DNA from: Daphnia carinata
Lineage: Eukaryota; Arthropoda; Branchiopoda; Diplostraca; Daphniidae
DNA length: 64,000 nucleotides
Direction: 5' to 3'
Assembly (NCBI RefSeq): GCF_022539665.2
Contig: NC_081334.1
Location: forward strand, 4,278,001-4,342,000
The notes beneath the pieces are model-generated. The model searched no databases. It was not told the DNA's origin and saw nothing but the letters and a program-made list of their open reading frames with translations. This document shows positions 40,101 through 55,120 of this stretch, piece by piece. Both the position numbers and the translations under genes were made by a program. Numbering within the stretch: position 1 is the first letter of the stretch; every line of letters begins with the position of its first letter.

Positions 40101-41789
40101 TCGTTAGGTTTAATCTGTATATTTTGACATTGAGAGACATTACACACGCCACGCAAAAAAAAAAAAAGAGAGGTGGGGAGACGAACAGCAAACATTTTTT
40201 TTTCTAGTTTCAAAAATTGCGTGGAGACGTGGAGAGGGGGGGGGGAGACCAAATACAAGAGAAAACAAAAATTAGGTTGAGGATTGGGTTACGATACTAT
40301 GTATATATTGTTACAAAACGTCTTAGAAAAAAAATACATACCCCCACACTTGCCACGTCTCGCTAATTACGCAAAGGAAGGGTAAGCCTATTATTTGAAA
40401 ACGAAAAAAAAAAAGAAAGAAATGTCTGTGACCTTTGAAGGTGAACAGACAGGTAGGGCAGGTGAAAAAAAAACAAACAAAAAACATAAGAATAAACTCT
40501 ACAATAATATTTTTGCATATGTGGTAGACACTGAAAGCTGGTGGGAGGGGATAATGGATATAGGACAGCACTAGCACAATGTGGTATTTGTTATTCGATT
40601 AAATTATCCTCTTTTTTTTTTGAATTTTAAAATCATTTTTCTTTTCCCAAATAATCATGTGAGCGGTGCATTTAACATTTTTTCGAACGTGAAATTAGAA
40701 AGAAAGAAAAGAAATCACACTTCCTGCGTGTGCTGTCTATGTAATTATAAAAGATCTAAGACGATCAAAAAACAGCATCTATTGTGAAAATTGTCTTTAT
40801 GGAATTGAGAGAGAGAAATTGCGTCGATTTTTTTTTTTTTTTTTTTTTTTCGTAATGCAAGTTTGCTCCGTTTTTTTTTGTTTTTTTTTAATTGTACTGG
40901 GGCATGATTTCGAACGTGTCCTCGCCATGAGATTGGAATAACTCGACTTGTTATTTTTCATTTAGCGTTCATAGAATTCTGCAAAAATAAGGATAGACTG
41001 CCAAAAGTGTATATATGTATTTTCAATCCTGAAAAAATCGAGGAGGCTCTAAATAATTATTTACACACACAAACACATTGGGCAGCGCAAGTGACCATTT
41101 GCTCCTTTTTTCTTCAATTTCATCTTCATAAACTAAACGAGAATTTTAGATTTGTGTTTGTTTTGTTTATTTTTTTAATATTTGATTTTTGCTATATAGC
41201 AGTGAGTGTTTTTTTCTTTGAAAAACTAAATCTGTATTGTACGTCGATTCCCCGTTTTTTTTCGGAGTGAAAAGACAATCGAGCGTCTGACTTGAGATGG
41301 AACGCTGCAATTTGTTTGTTTTGCCGCACTTTTTAGATAATTTTCTCTTTTTTTTTTTTTTTTTTTTTTTGGCACGCCGCGTTCCTCATTTGTTATTTTT
41401 TTGCGTGCGCTGTCCACCTATTGAAAATAGCTGCACAACAACAATAGACACGCACCTTGCTTGATTAGTCATCCGCCGCACATACAGCCGCCCGCTAAAT
41501 TTGAATGCCTCCTCCCCCCTCCCAACAAACGAACAACCCGAGGGCCTATTACCGTGAGCCGTGGTGTACATCGATGTCTTCTATTGGAAAAAACAAAAAA
41601 ATCTAGAGCAAAAAGAGGAATGCGATGACGCAATTTTTACCTCAAGGCGAGTTCTACTTGCCCGTCCTTGACAGCTGGCCCGATCCCCCCCTCCCCCCAC
41701 AAACGCCCTTAGAAAAAGAAAAAATGGAACAAAAACATAAAAACAAAAGAAAAAAGAGGGAGGATGATGCGCATCCAAAAGTCCATTCA
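25153..41789. other. 16.6-kb gene-free interval between makorin and the KLF gene
   Basis: No coding exon with a recognisable motif or a chain of compatible splice sites was found on either strand. The right end is probably KLF 3' UTR (minus-strand AATAAA, read as tttatt, at 41166-41171), and the left end is the makorin promoter. The content is AT-rich with dozens of A/T runs of 9-24 nt, GA or CA microsatellites (near 27194, 31950, 33928, 35488), G runs (36556, 40229) and TGACGTCA sites at 31832 and 36689. CTCF-like AGATGGC elements are near 31793 and 32870. The ORFs present are Phe/Lys-rich low-complexity frames. Long-range enhancers of the KLF gene are a reasonable guess. Confidence 0.5.
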
Positions 41790-46171
<4,382 letters not shown>

Positions 46172-46198
46172 GCTAGTGGCTTCAAAGTAATCGCCGGC

Positions 46199-47992
46199 CT
46201 GGAAAGTCGCGTGTAATCCAATTGCCTTTCGAAAAGAGAGACGGCCAAAAAAACAATCCCGCAAAAATCACGACCACTTTTAGTCAACTGCCCGCACTAT
46301 TCCACTCTTTTATTTGTTTTCAATTCTTTTTTTTTTTTTTTATTTGAAAACAAATATATTAATAATTAATTTGGATGGTCAATCCTTTCGTTCGAAATCG
46401 TGCAGTCCCGCTCACCGGTGCAAGCTCATTCTGATTCACTCGCTGAATAAATGTCTGTTAGTCGCAGTGCGCAAATAAAAAAATAGAGCACCAACCGCAA
46501 TCAAGGTAAGATGTTTTTTTTAAAACAAAGTGTTTTCCTGAAAATCTCTTTTTTTTTTTTTATAGTGGCACCACTAAAACGCACAGGCACATCAACACTG
46601 GAAAGCAGGAATCAAATGATTGTATGAAGAACAACAACAATGAAAAAAGCTCGTGCGTGCTATAGTACCGCAGCTAGCGATAGCTTGTAAGCAACTGACG
46701 GTCTTCGTTCAGGTGAGTGTTGAACTTGAGGCTAAAACTACAAGAGCGAAAGGAAGGGGGGGGGGGGTTTATACTATTCTGCAACTATTCTTCTACATTT
46801 CGCCTCTGGGGCTTGGCTTTTTTGTATTTCACGTTTCCCACTATAGCCCCTTGCGTGTAGAGTTTGTGTTGCTTGCACGTAATACAGCCAGTCAGAAACG
46901 CATGATCTGATTGCTCTACTTTCATATACGTGTACGGCGGGCTCTGCTTGTAGAGAGGCGCAAGCGCAGCAGACCCCTCCTTTCTCTCCCGTGTGTTCTT
47001 CACAGCCCCAACAGCCGCTGAAGAAACGTGTGTTTTCACGCACCGCCCACAAGCCGACGGGGATGTTTGTTTTGAAGAATTTCCTTTTAGACGATGAAAG
47101 AATTGACACCGTATTATTATCAATCGAAATTCCCAATGAAAAACGGTTGATTTGTAAAAGTTCATGTTTGAGGAAATTCCAGAAAAAGGGAGAACGAGAT
47201 TTTGCATAGCGATAAACTAAAAACGGGTGCCAACATAATGACGGGGTGTGATGAATTATTTAGAAATGTTGAGTCTGCAAGCTATTAAATGGCGAATTTA
47301 TTTGCAAGGAAATAGCCCAAATGTTCTTTTTCTTTTGTTAAAGGTGCTTGTCGACTGCGAAGGGGAGGGAACGTCGTAAATCATGGCCCATGAAACCGGA
47401 GTGCTGAAAACGAAGCTATAATTAAAAGAAATCGAGCCGTTATCAAAGGAAATTTGTTTGGGCTCTACCCATTTCCTCCGATCGTAATCCTCATGATTGA
47501 GTATCAGGTAGAGAATGCCAAATTTCTCCCGTTTTTTTTTTAAGAATTTTTTGTGGTGTCGCCGCCATCTACCAGTAAATAGTTGTAACTTGATTATCTG
47601 ACCGCTAGATATCGCTGTCCTCGTTCTAACCTCGTGCATTCAAATCTAAAAGTTTCGATGAATGATCGTCTTGGTGCTTTTGGAATTTTCAATCAGGATT
47701 TTTGATACGTAGGTTCTATTGACGAAGGCAGCAATGGAAAAATATCTGTTATGCCATAAGTACAACTGAAAGAACTCATAAAGTACCAAGTCTTCTCCCC
47801 CGTCCATTTTGACATCCAATTCTGAACTCAGAGGAGAAACTAATGACGACTGTTTGCGCAGCAAAAAAGTACGTATCCAGTTGTTTCTAATATTAAGCTA
47901 TTGGAAAACCACCCTCAGTCACACATTACCCAGAACATAAATCATGTAAAGTAATTTGCCAAAGTTGCATTTCATATGATTGTTAATCTTAG
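46199..47992. other. Upstream region of KLF; no supportable gene
   Basis: Probable KLF promoter region. A relatively GC-rich patch lies at 46650-47080. A G run sits at about 46757-46768, a GA tract ends near 46060, and a CTCF-like element (minus strand) is at about 47563. Overlapping ORFs of 72-140 codons between 46774 and 47209 on both strands have no motif and no consistent splice partners, so they are not called. Confidence 0.45.
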
Positions 47993-48763
47993 GACACGAA
48001 ACTAAAAGGGACAACCAAGGACCAGTGGCAGACCTTGTTCAACTCTACAGTTCTAAAACAGCAGCACAGAAATCTAACTTGGAAGTCCAATATCAAGGCA
48101 GGTGTTTCAAGCACAAAGTGTTGCAAAAGGTTGTTGTGCGAGAGACATTGGCCTGCCGAGGTTCCAACAGATACAGGTATTTTAAAAAGCTTGGTCCTGA
48201 GCAGCTTCATTTTAAGCAAACTAGAAATGATTGCTAAGCTGTTATGGCATGTATTTGTTGTTTCTATCTCTTTAGGTATTGGTGGCACAATTATGTATGT
48301 GAATCCATAATTAATCAAGAACCTTTGTTCAGAAGAGATCAGCCTTGGACATCCTTGGGGAGGTTAGTATTTAATGGGTTTAACGAATCGCCGTTAAGGT
48401 CACATTGGTTTTTTTTGTTTTACTACTTTGCAAATCTGGTTGTGAGTGACTATGTCTTCTTGCTCGATTTCAATAGTTACCAGCATCATACCTTCTGCTC
48501 CACAGAGTCGATCCGCTGTGTTCCAGACACTGAGATAACTCCGGTTGATCTCGTAGACTACGTGAAGGTGAACCGTACCGAGCAAAAGACGATAGAAAAA
48601 AAACAACAACAAGAAGAAAACAGGAGGTTCTACATAATGGTAAGCAAAACTTGGTATTGAGTAATCCATCTCAATGATTGGTTTTGATCGTATTTCTTAA
48701 CAGCATTCATCGAAAATGATACCACCTGCTTCATATCAGTTGTGGTTATATTTTCACCAGTAA
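47993..48763 (+). CDS. Unrecognised four-exon ORF chain, partial at its 5' end, antisense to a lectin fragment
   Basis: Four segments (47993-48176, 48276-48362, 48477-48639, 48704-48763) are each bordered by GT-AG signals. Joined, they keep one frame open for about 163 codons to a TAA. Features: a Cys/Trp stretch RYRYWWHNYVCES, a Glu/Lys/Gln-rich helix-like end, and no known domain. The 5' start is missing: the first segment begins at an acceptor and no upstream exon could be fixed. The third segment lies antisense to the minus-strand lectin-like exon at 48427-48529, whose CTLD motif is stronger evidence, so this chain may be fortuitous. Function unknown. Confidence 0.3.
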
Positions 48764-49035
48764 CAGTACCCCAAGTGAAGGATCCCTAACATCACAGGTA
48801 GTGGAATATCCCAAATCTTGAATCAATTGGCGGCAATCGAAATCACTATTTTAGATAGCGGTAACATGCTCATTCATTAAAAAAGGTAAAATTTGACCGA
48901 ATTTCTTAATTCTTCAAGTTATACTCATCATTCAATTATCTTTTGTTTCGTGTTTTTTGCCACAGATACCTTCCCGGCCCAACCACTGGCCACTGCGATT
49001 GCGATCAATACTAATTTGAACGGGATCCTCATCAT
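48427..49035 (-). pseudogene. C-type lectin-like gene fragment, probably decayed
   Basis: On the minus strand, 49035-48970 encodes a good signal peptide (MMRIPFKLVLIAIAVASGW) ending at a GT donor. Segment 48529-48427, bounded by AG and GT, encodes VWNTADRLCGAEGMMLVTIE followed by IEQEDIVTHNQICK. This matches the W-x2-A-x3-C-x2-G-M-x-L-x3-E core of the intact lectin at 51801-51681. The piece between (about 48866-48770) has lectin-like GYCYW but no exon choice that keeps all three in one frame. The second half of the lectin domain is not found downstream. Decay is inferred. A functional gene with an unusual exon arrangement is the alternative. Confidence 0.5.
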
Positions 49036-51128
49036 TTTTATGTGCTAGTCACTTTTGGCAACTACTCTGTCTGAATTGGTAAACCAACATGTCTTTATGT
49101 TTATAAAGCCTTGCAAAGTTTGCTTTTCAAATTCCATTATCAGTTTTGTTTGGAGATATTTTGGCTTTTTATCTGGATTGGGGAAACCCATGTGTCTGAA
49201 CCATTGACACGATATTGACGTAGGAACGAGAAGCCATGATTATTCCTCTCTACCTACAGAAACTATCGGTGTTAGAGAGGTAGGAAGTTTCGTAGAATCT
49301 TTAAGAATCATGATACAGTTTGGTAGAGTCTACGATGTTAGAACGTCGATATGATATGCATCCTTTAATCAGTGTGTTACCATATCAGCGAACAGGGATA
49401 CTCTACTAACTACTTATGGCTTAATATGAAATTCAATAACAGTTGCGACGTGGGAAACCTAACGAAAACTGTTACATCATGTCCAAAAATGGAAAGCGGT
49501 GCTGCATGTCGGTATGTTCGAGCGATAAAGGTATTACAATCTCTAGTTGCCTGTATCATTTGTTTACACAATAGTTTTTGACATTGTAAGAACAGAAAAG
49601 AAAGTCCCAAAAATAACAATTTGTTATCCTTTGCGAAGCCCGCCTTTCTGATGGTAAGTTTATCTAAATGTTTGAGATCTTTGTTCTTCCTTCTAATACA
49701 GACCCTTTTTTCTATTTAGAACATAACTTTCAACATTAATCGCTTTATTCCTTTTTACTTTCGGTTTTATTTTTTCTAGGTTCTGGCGTGAGATTGAAGT
49801 TACAGCCACTTCCAGGAAGGAAGGAGATAACAAAGATACAGTGTCCAGCTTCGATGTAATAGGATAATTTGGTACGACATTGGTGTAATTAAATGTGTTC
49901 ATCTTTTCATTTCATTCTTCATTTTTGGTGCAGAAATTGCAGTCATCGTTTGCAACTACACTGTCATAATGGGTAAACCTAGCAAGTTTATCAAGTCCAA
50001 AAACATTTAGATCCAATTGACCTTAATAGCCAGAAAGCTTATCGCGTCGACGGGATTATGGTAATCCAACAGATTGGAACCACTAAGCCTATGTTGGCGG
50101 AGAATTTTCCCGGATGCCTGCCTATTGCAAACACATCCCCGTTGATTGGTCAGGCTACGTAATTAAAGTTAACTCAAGTTTTTTAACGAATCTTCATTAC
50201 CCTGAAAGAAATAATCACTGCCGAGCCGTGGATGCCATCGATATGGTATAAATTGGACAACTGATAGTCGTATTGTTTTACGCCGAAACAACAGGATTTC
50301 TCCACTATCTACAGGAATTCGCCGCGTCAGATCAGGTAGGAAGCTTAGTGAAATCCTTAGTTATTATTATATATAGTTTAGAGACAACGAAGTAGAAACG
50401 TCGATAGGACAATGAGCCCCACCAACTTAATGGAACTGCTTGGTTTGACGAATCCCAACTAGCTGTATATTCTCTTGGACACACGTAGATACGTACGATA
50501 GCTTCCCTTTGTTAGATTAAAATTATTGGAAATTAGAAGGAAGAATCGTACAAGGAACCTGAAAACATTTTATAAATTTACCAGATGTTCGAAGTTTGAA
50601 AAAAATTGTGTAGCAATTCTTGCCTGAACTAGTAGACAAATCATTTCCATGGCGATAGGAGATGTCATAAAGTCAAGCTTCAACACCGATTAGCTCATTG
50701 AGATTAGTAAGTTTAGGAACATATCCTGTATGTGTTTGGACTTTGCTGTTCAAAGAGATTTTTGGACCCAGACTCTTGACAATGTTCTAAGCTAGTTTTC
50801 AATTGTTGCAAAATTGTGTGATAGTTAGTATGCGGGGTAACCAACTGAAAATTGACTAATCGTTTAAAAAAAAAAAAGATAGTAGCAATGGAAACCTGTA
50901 TTGCAGTCCGATTTATTCGAACGATACGGCTACTCAAATTTTTAATCGACCGTTGGGTCTGTTTGCATAGAACTCCTTGACGTCATATGCAAAGAAAATA
51001 ATTCCAAAATTTGCCACCTTATCTAAAGCCCATTTTGCCCATCCGTCTGTTCGATGTAGATTCTTTTTTCAGTTAAAAACATAACTTTCATATGGATTGC
51101 TTTATTTATTTTTTTTTTTTGCACTTAT
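49036..51128. other. Diverged duplicated non-coding sequence between lectin copies
   Basis: No intact gene. Several pieces recur about 1 kb apart: about 49052-49085 resembles 49941-49974; 49281-49352 resembles 50330-50411 (shared GGTAGGAAG and ending ACGTCGATA); and 49690-49760 resembles the intact lectin's probable 3' UTR at 51058-51115 (shared ACATAACTTTC). Short coding-like stretches on the plus strand (for example 49437-49529, 49800-49866, 50040-50160) lack domains. A TGACGTCA lies at 50978. The picture is an old local duplication of lectin units in decay. Confidence 0.45.
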
Positions 51129-52133
51129 TTATTTTTTAACAGTTGAATATTCAGTTGTTGGCCGTTCCGTTGTTGACGGTTCAGTCGTTGGCGGTTCAGT
51201 CGTTGGCGGTTCAGTCGTTGGCGGTTCAGTCGTTGGCGGCCGGTATGTTGTTGGCGGATCCGTTGTTGGCGGTCCAGTTGTTGGCGGTGGTTCTGTTGTT
51301 GGCGATTCCGTTGTTGGCGGTTCAGCAGTTGTCAAAGAACCGGTAGTCGAAGTGGTTGTTGTCGAACCATCAATTGATTCGCATATGAATAAGATAGATG
51401 TAGTGTTTGCCATGTCAAACCAAATTCCAGTGTCGAAGAGATAGTTGACGTAGGCAAAGCTTCCAGGTAAGTTGTTGTTAGGTAACCCGGGATACCAATT
51501 GGTGTAAGTCATTGGCTGGTAAGGTTCGACAGTAGCCCATTCCCATCGATTCCTTCCTTCTTGAGAGTATCTTCCCGATGTCCAATAGTAGTCGTCTAGC
51601 AAATCTGTTATTCGATTTTTGAAATTAAACATTTAATTTGAAAGAACGTTCTTATTAAAGGAATGGATTGTCTTTTTTACTTGGCGAACTGGTTCCTTTG
51701 ATGTGATTCGAGATCAACATGTCTTCCTCGAAAGTTTCAAGACCAAGCAATACCATACCTCCTCCTCTGCAGAATTCGTTTGCTCGTCTCCAATCAAGAC
51801 GCTTCAATTTATGTTTTTTTACAGAATGAATTGCAAAATTGTATTTTTAAAAATGTATAAAAATAAGAGCAGGAATTACTTTGGTCGCGGAAAAGCAATA
51901 GCATTTTGCGTTAAAGCCTAAAGTCCAGCAAGGCACTTCTACATTATTTTGCAAATAGCTTGGGCAGTTCACTGTCAAGTAAGATATTATAGCCATCCAA
52001 ATGTTATTATACAAATAATTTTTTTAAATTTACCTTTTGCTTTAGACTCGTTGACCGATGTTGGGACACCACGAGCCCAGCAAACGACAAAAGTTAAGGA
52101 TAGTAAGTATAAATGAATAAAATTGTTCTTCAT
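51129..52133 (-). CDS. Secreted C-type lectin with Thr/Pro-rich mucin-like tail
   Basis: Four exons (52133-52034, 51971-51880, 51801-51681, 51604-51129) encode 262 residues. A signal peptide covers about residues 1-21 (MKNNFIHLYLLSLTFVVCWA). A single C-type lectin domain spans roughly 35-181: CYCFSATK, WRRANEFCRGGGMVLLGLET, YYWTSGRY, RWEWATVEPY, TNWYPGLPNNN, WFDMANTTSILFICES. The canonical sugar motif (EPN or QPN) is replaced by LPN and WND by WFD, so calcium-dependent carbohydrate binding is uncertain. Residues 182-262 are PTTEP-type repeats, a likely O-glycosylated tail. There is no membrane anchor. Arthropod proteins of this type act in immunity, recognition or matrix; the actual role here is unknown. 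A TGA or GPI signal is not seen; the frame ends at 51129. Confidence 0.88.
51154..51328 (-). repeat. 15-bp tandem repeat encoding PTTEP units
   Basis: Unit TCAGTCGTTGGCGGT on the plus strand is repeated in register at 51181, 51196, 51211 and 51226 (the last with one change), with degenerate units on both sides. It encodes the Thr/Pro tail of the lectin. Near-identity of four neighbouring units suggests recent repeat turnover, so length polymorphism is likely. Confidence 0.92.
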
Positions 52134-52468
52134 TTTCGTGCTTCACCGAAATAAGCCTGGAAATGAAACAAGCAGCTACAGTTGGTACATTAAAAACTGT
52201 GCAGCTACAGCCAACTTTCTCGTGTCTTTTTACCAGTTTCGCTATCGGCTTTAATATTGCTTAATCCATATCAGCCTTGAGATTGATTTTAGAAATGAAA
52301 TTCTTATCAGAGAATGATTGTTACGAGGCGGCAAAGGTAAGTCCTTATGATACGAGTCACTCTCATCTAGGTATTCCCATTCTGAAGATATTTTTGATCT
52401 TGTGAAAACCTGGGTGTTTCATGGGGTGGAGCTTCAAAAATTTCGTGGTACGTGTATTGCATTTGGCT

Positions 52469-55120
52469 CTAAAGTTCCCGATGGCGGACGGTCGAGTGAC
52501 CAGCTTCAGGCTGATCAGCGTTTAGCATCAGAGCAACGTAAAAACGAATGAAATTATGATAATGTTCAATAGTTATTTGTTCATCGTCACCGTGTATACC
52601 ACCACGCGTTACAGGCGTCAACACCGTTGGGGTAATTCGGTAAAGATGATCGGACAGTTCGACGTAACGCCGAAGGTCCGTATTGGCAGGTGAACAAGCT
52701 AGAACGAGATAAAAGTGAACTTTAGATGTCAACTGATTTGCAGACATTGATCTCAAACCTGGGGCGATGACGCTAGATGGGTAAATTTGTTTGACAGAAC
52801 TTGCAATCAGATTGAAAGCTGAAACGTCGAGACCATATGGTGAAATGGGCGTCGGTGGATAATAGTCGACCACTTTGATGTGAACGCGTGGGTCATTAAT
52901 GACCCGACGGTTGTGTTCAATGACTTGATCCAGGCTGTCTGCCGGATGGATTCGATGATTGACGGTAGCCGAGGCACTACCTGGAATGACATTTTGCTGA
53001 ATAGGAAAGAAGTTTTTCATCTAGATTTCACAGCCTGAAATTGTAAGTAAAACCTTGTATCCTCCTTGAATAATTGTGATGGCTGTTGTTGTTCTTTGTA
53101 TAGCATCTGTAACAGGAGAATTTGCCAAAAGCTTTGATAATAGAGGTGACAAAAGCCACAAGTTGGAGAACAGGACGCTGTGCCCAATCTTTGCCTGGAA
53201 CGATAAAAAATTGATGAAATTGATTTGTATTGTCAAAGACATCGACGTGATTTACTGAGGATGAAATGTATGCAAAAAAATCCATTTCAGGACCATGGCC
53301 GAACATGGATGGATGTGGATTAGTTTCAAGTGCCCACACTGCCTTTGCTAAAACGCCGATGGCTGTTTCCTTGGGAGGAATACTTGAATGGCCAGGGCTC
53401 ATCTCAACTGATAATTCCAATGTGGCATATCCTTTTTCTGTGACACCAATTCTGCAAATACAGTTGAATTAGCGTCGATCATAAATAGTTTAAGACTTTA
53501 ATTCGTACACACTGACAAGGTCGTCCACTCCTTCCACCAAATCTTCTAGAACAAAATACCCCTCGTCCAAAACAAAATCTAAATGGCTGACTCCAGTCTC
53601 TTTGAGATGCTTGGCAATGTGGCCTGCACCCTCAAATCCTGAAACCTTTAATAGTTATTGAATTGAAACTTAATCAACGTGAAAATAGTTTTAAAATTAA
53701 TAAAGAATTTACTTCTTCATCGTGCCCAAAGCCAATATAGAAAGTTCGATGAAAATGATATTTGTTTTCTAAAAGAAATTCCAATGCTTCTAAGATGCCC
53801 TGTAAAAAAATTGACAAGCTTTTTAAATTCATTTACAAAAAGAATTTCCATTACAACATTTTAATAAATAAATGAAAACTATAAGAATAATCGTTCCAAT
53901 TTAAAAAAATGTGCAATGTTGTACCCTGCGAATTTACTTCGCACCACTCTGTTCTTTCTTACCTCATTTCGCGCTCGATTGAGCTTAAAGGCACAGGTGC
54001 CGCCAAAATATGGTGAAGTGTGACTAAGTAATTCTTCGTTTTTTGCTTTAAAACGAAAAACTTTATGCAATAAAGTGCTAAATGGTACACTATGATTGTG
54101 TTTGACATGCGTATGAAGGGTTTTTTGTGTCCTGTAAGCCCAATTAACAAGCAAAGCATGTTCATGCTGCTCAGATACGCCAACCATGCACGTGTGAGAC
54201 AAAAATTACGAACATGTTCTTAACTTGGAAACGAAGAACTATAATGCACATTCAAAAAACAGTGATTGACAATTACGTAGTGGTTTCACACATGCAAAGA
54301 AGTTCTCATTTCAAGTGCTGCTCGTTTTCAAAATGCCACATATTCCACAGGTATAGCTTTAAATATTACTCATTGTGCTCATTATCAAAGCTTAATCAAT
54401 TTACTTTTATTTCAGCAGATGTGGAATATGGGCCATCTCCAAAGACGAGCACTGTGGCCAACTTGCAAGTGACCTGTTTGCAAGTGTTCACACTACATGA
54501 GACGAAGGCAACAGCTTACCATAACAGAACTTTTGTCATCTAAAGCTCCTCGTCCGTAGATAACACCGTCGATGATGCTTCCTTCGAAAGGATCAGCCAT
54601 TTTCCACGTACCGTTGGCGACCGGGACCACGTCCATATGTGCTGCCAACATGTAAGGTAGGACACCACCATTTTTATCCTCCTTGCTTTCGTGAATCTTG
54701 TAGAGTAGGCTGTAGCCATTGATTACGTTCACTTCAATCGAGGGTGAAGAATGTATCAATGGGAAACCTGGAATAGCGTTCCCGAAATTTTGGCGGGTTT
54801 TTTTATTCGTGACGTTTTTTGTTCAAAGATGGCGCTGGTTAGTACTTACTGTCTTTCAGATGTTGATGGAGTTGAAGCAGGGCTTCGGTTTCGAATAGAT
54901 CTCTCTCCCAGGAAATGGTCTGAATAGTTAGAGCTTTGGCTAATCGTTCAGCACGTTGTTGAATTCTTTCTCGGTCGAGTTGTGGAAGTGACGTCACGTC
55001 CTTTCTGTTCATATCCCATTGGAACTGTCTCTGTCTACTTGTTGTTGTGTTGAGGGCTAGTAAAATGGCAAGGAAGCTGGCCGGTACCAGCAAAAATATC
55101 AAGACTACCTTATTGCACAT
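52469..55120 (-). CDS. PM20D1: PM20D1-like M20 peptidase (N-acyl amino acid synthase/hydrolase)
   Basis: Eight exons (55120-54850, 54767-54520, 53799-53713, 53645-53509, 53451-53256, 53194-53054, 52996-52759, 52698-52469) join to 515 residues; human PM20D1 has 502. The N terminus has a hydrophobic signal or anchor ([19 protein letters not shown]). Metal and catalytic sites are intact: H134-M-D136 in AAHMDVVP, D167 in [16 protein letters not shown] at 199-202, D229 in VLDEGYF, and a late His (about 475) in RGGIHGDDE. The dimerisation insert starts near [13 protein letters not shown]. Family members are secreted zinc enzymes that join or split fatty acids and amino acids. The third exon is separated by a 720-nt intron containing an inverted repeat. 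The stop is about 330 bp from the lectin start, same strand. Confidence 0.95.
54277..54503. repeat. Imperfect inverted repeat inside the PM20D1 intron
   Basis: Left arm about 54277-54356 and right arm about 54417-54503 are imperfect reverse complements. Both arms contain CATATTCCACA (right arm on the minus strand), CTCGT, and outer segments starting GTAGTG with TGCAAA. The loop is about 60 nt. The right arm ends just inside the 5' splice site at 54519 on the transcribed minus strand. It could be a non-autonomous DNA element, or a hairpin in the intron. Arm identity was estimated by eye only. Confidence 0.5.

Noticed and set aside
46774-47209. Overlapping 72-140-codon ORFs on both strands near the KLF promoter
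   Set aside because: Opposite-strand ORFs of similar length in a GC-richer patch; no motif and no exon partners. More likely promoter sequence.
53879-54202. 107-codon ORF inside the PM20D1 intron
   Set aside because: The flanking exons (DDKSSVM and GILEALEF) join directly in phase 0 as in the family, so no exon is needed here.
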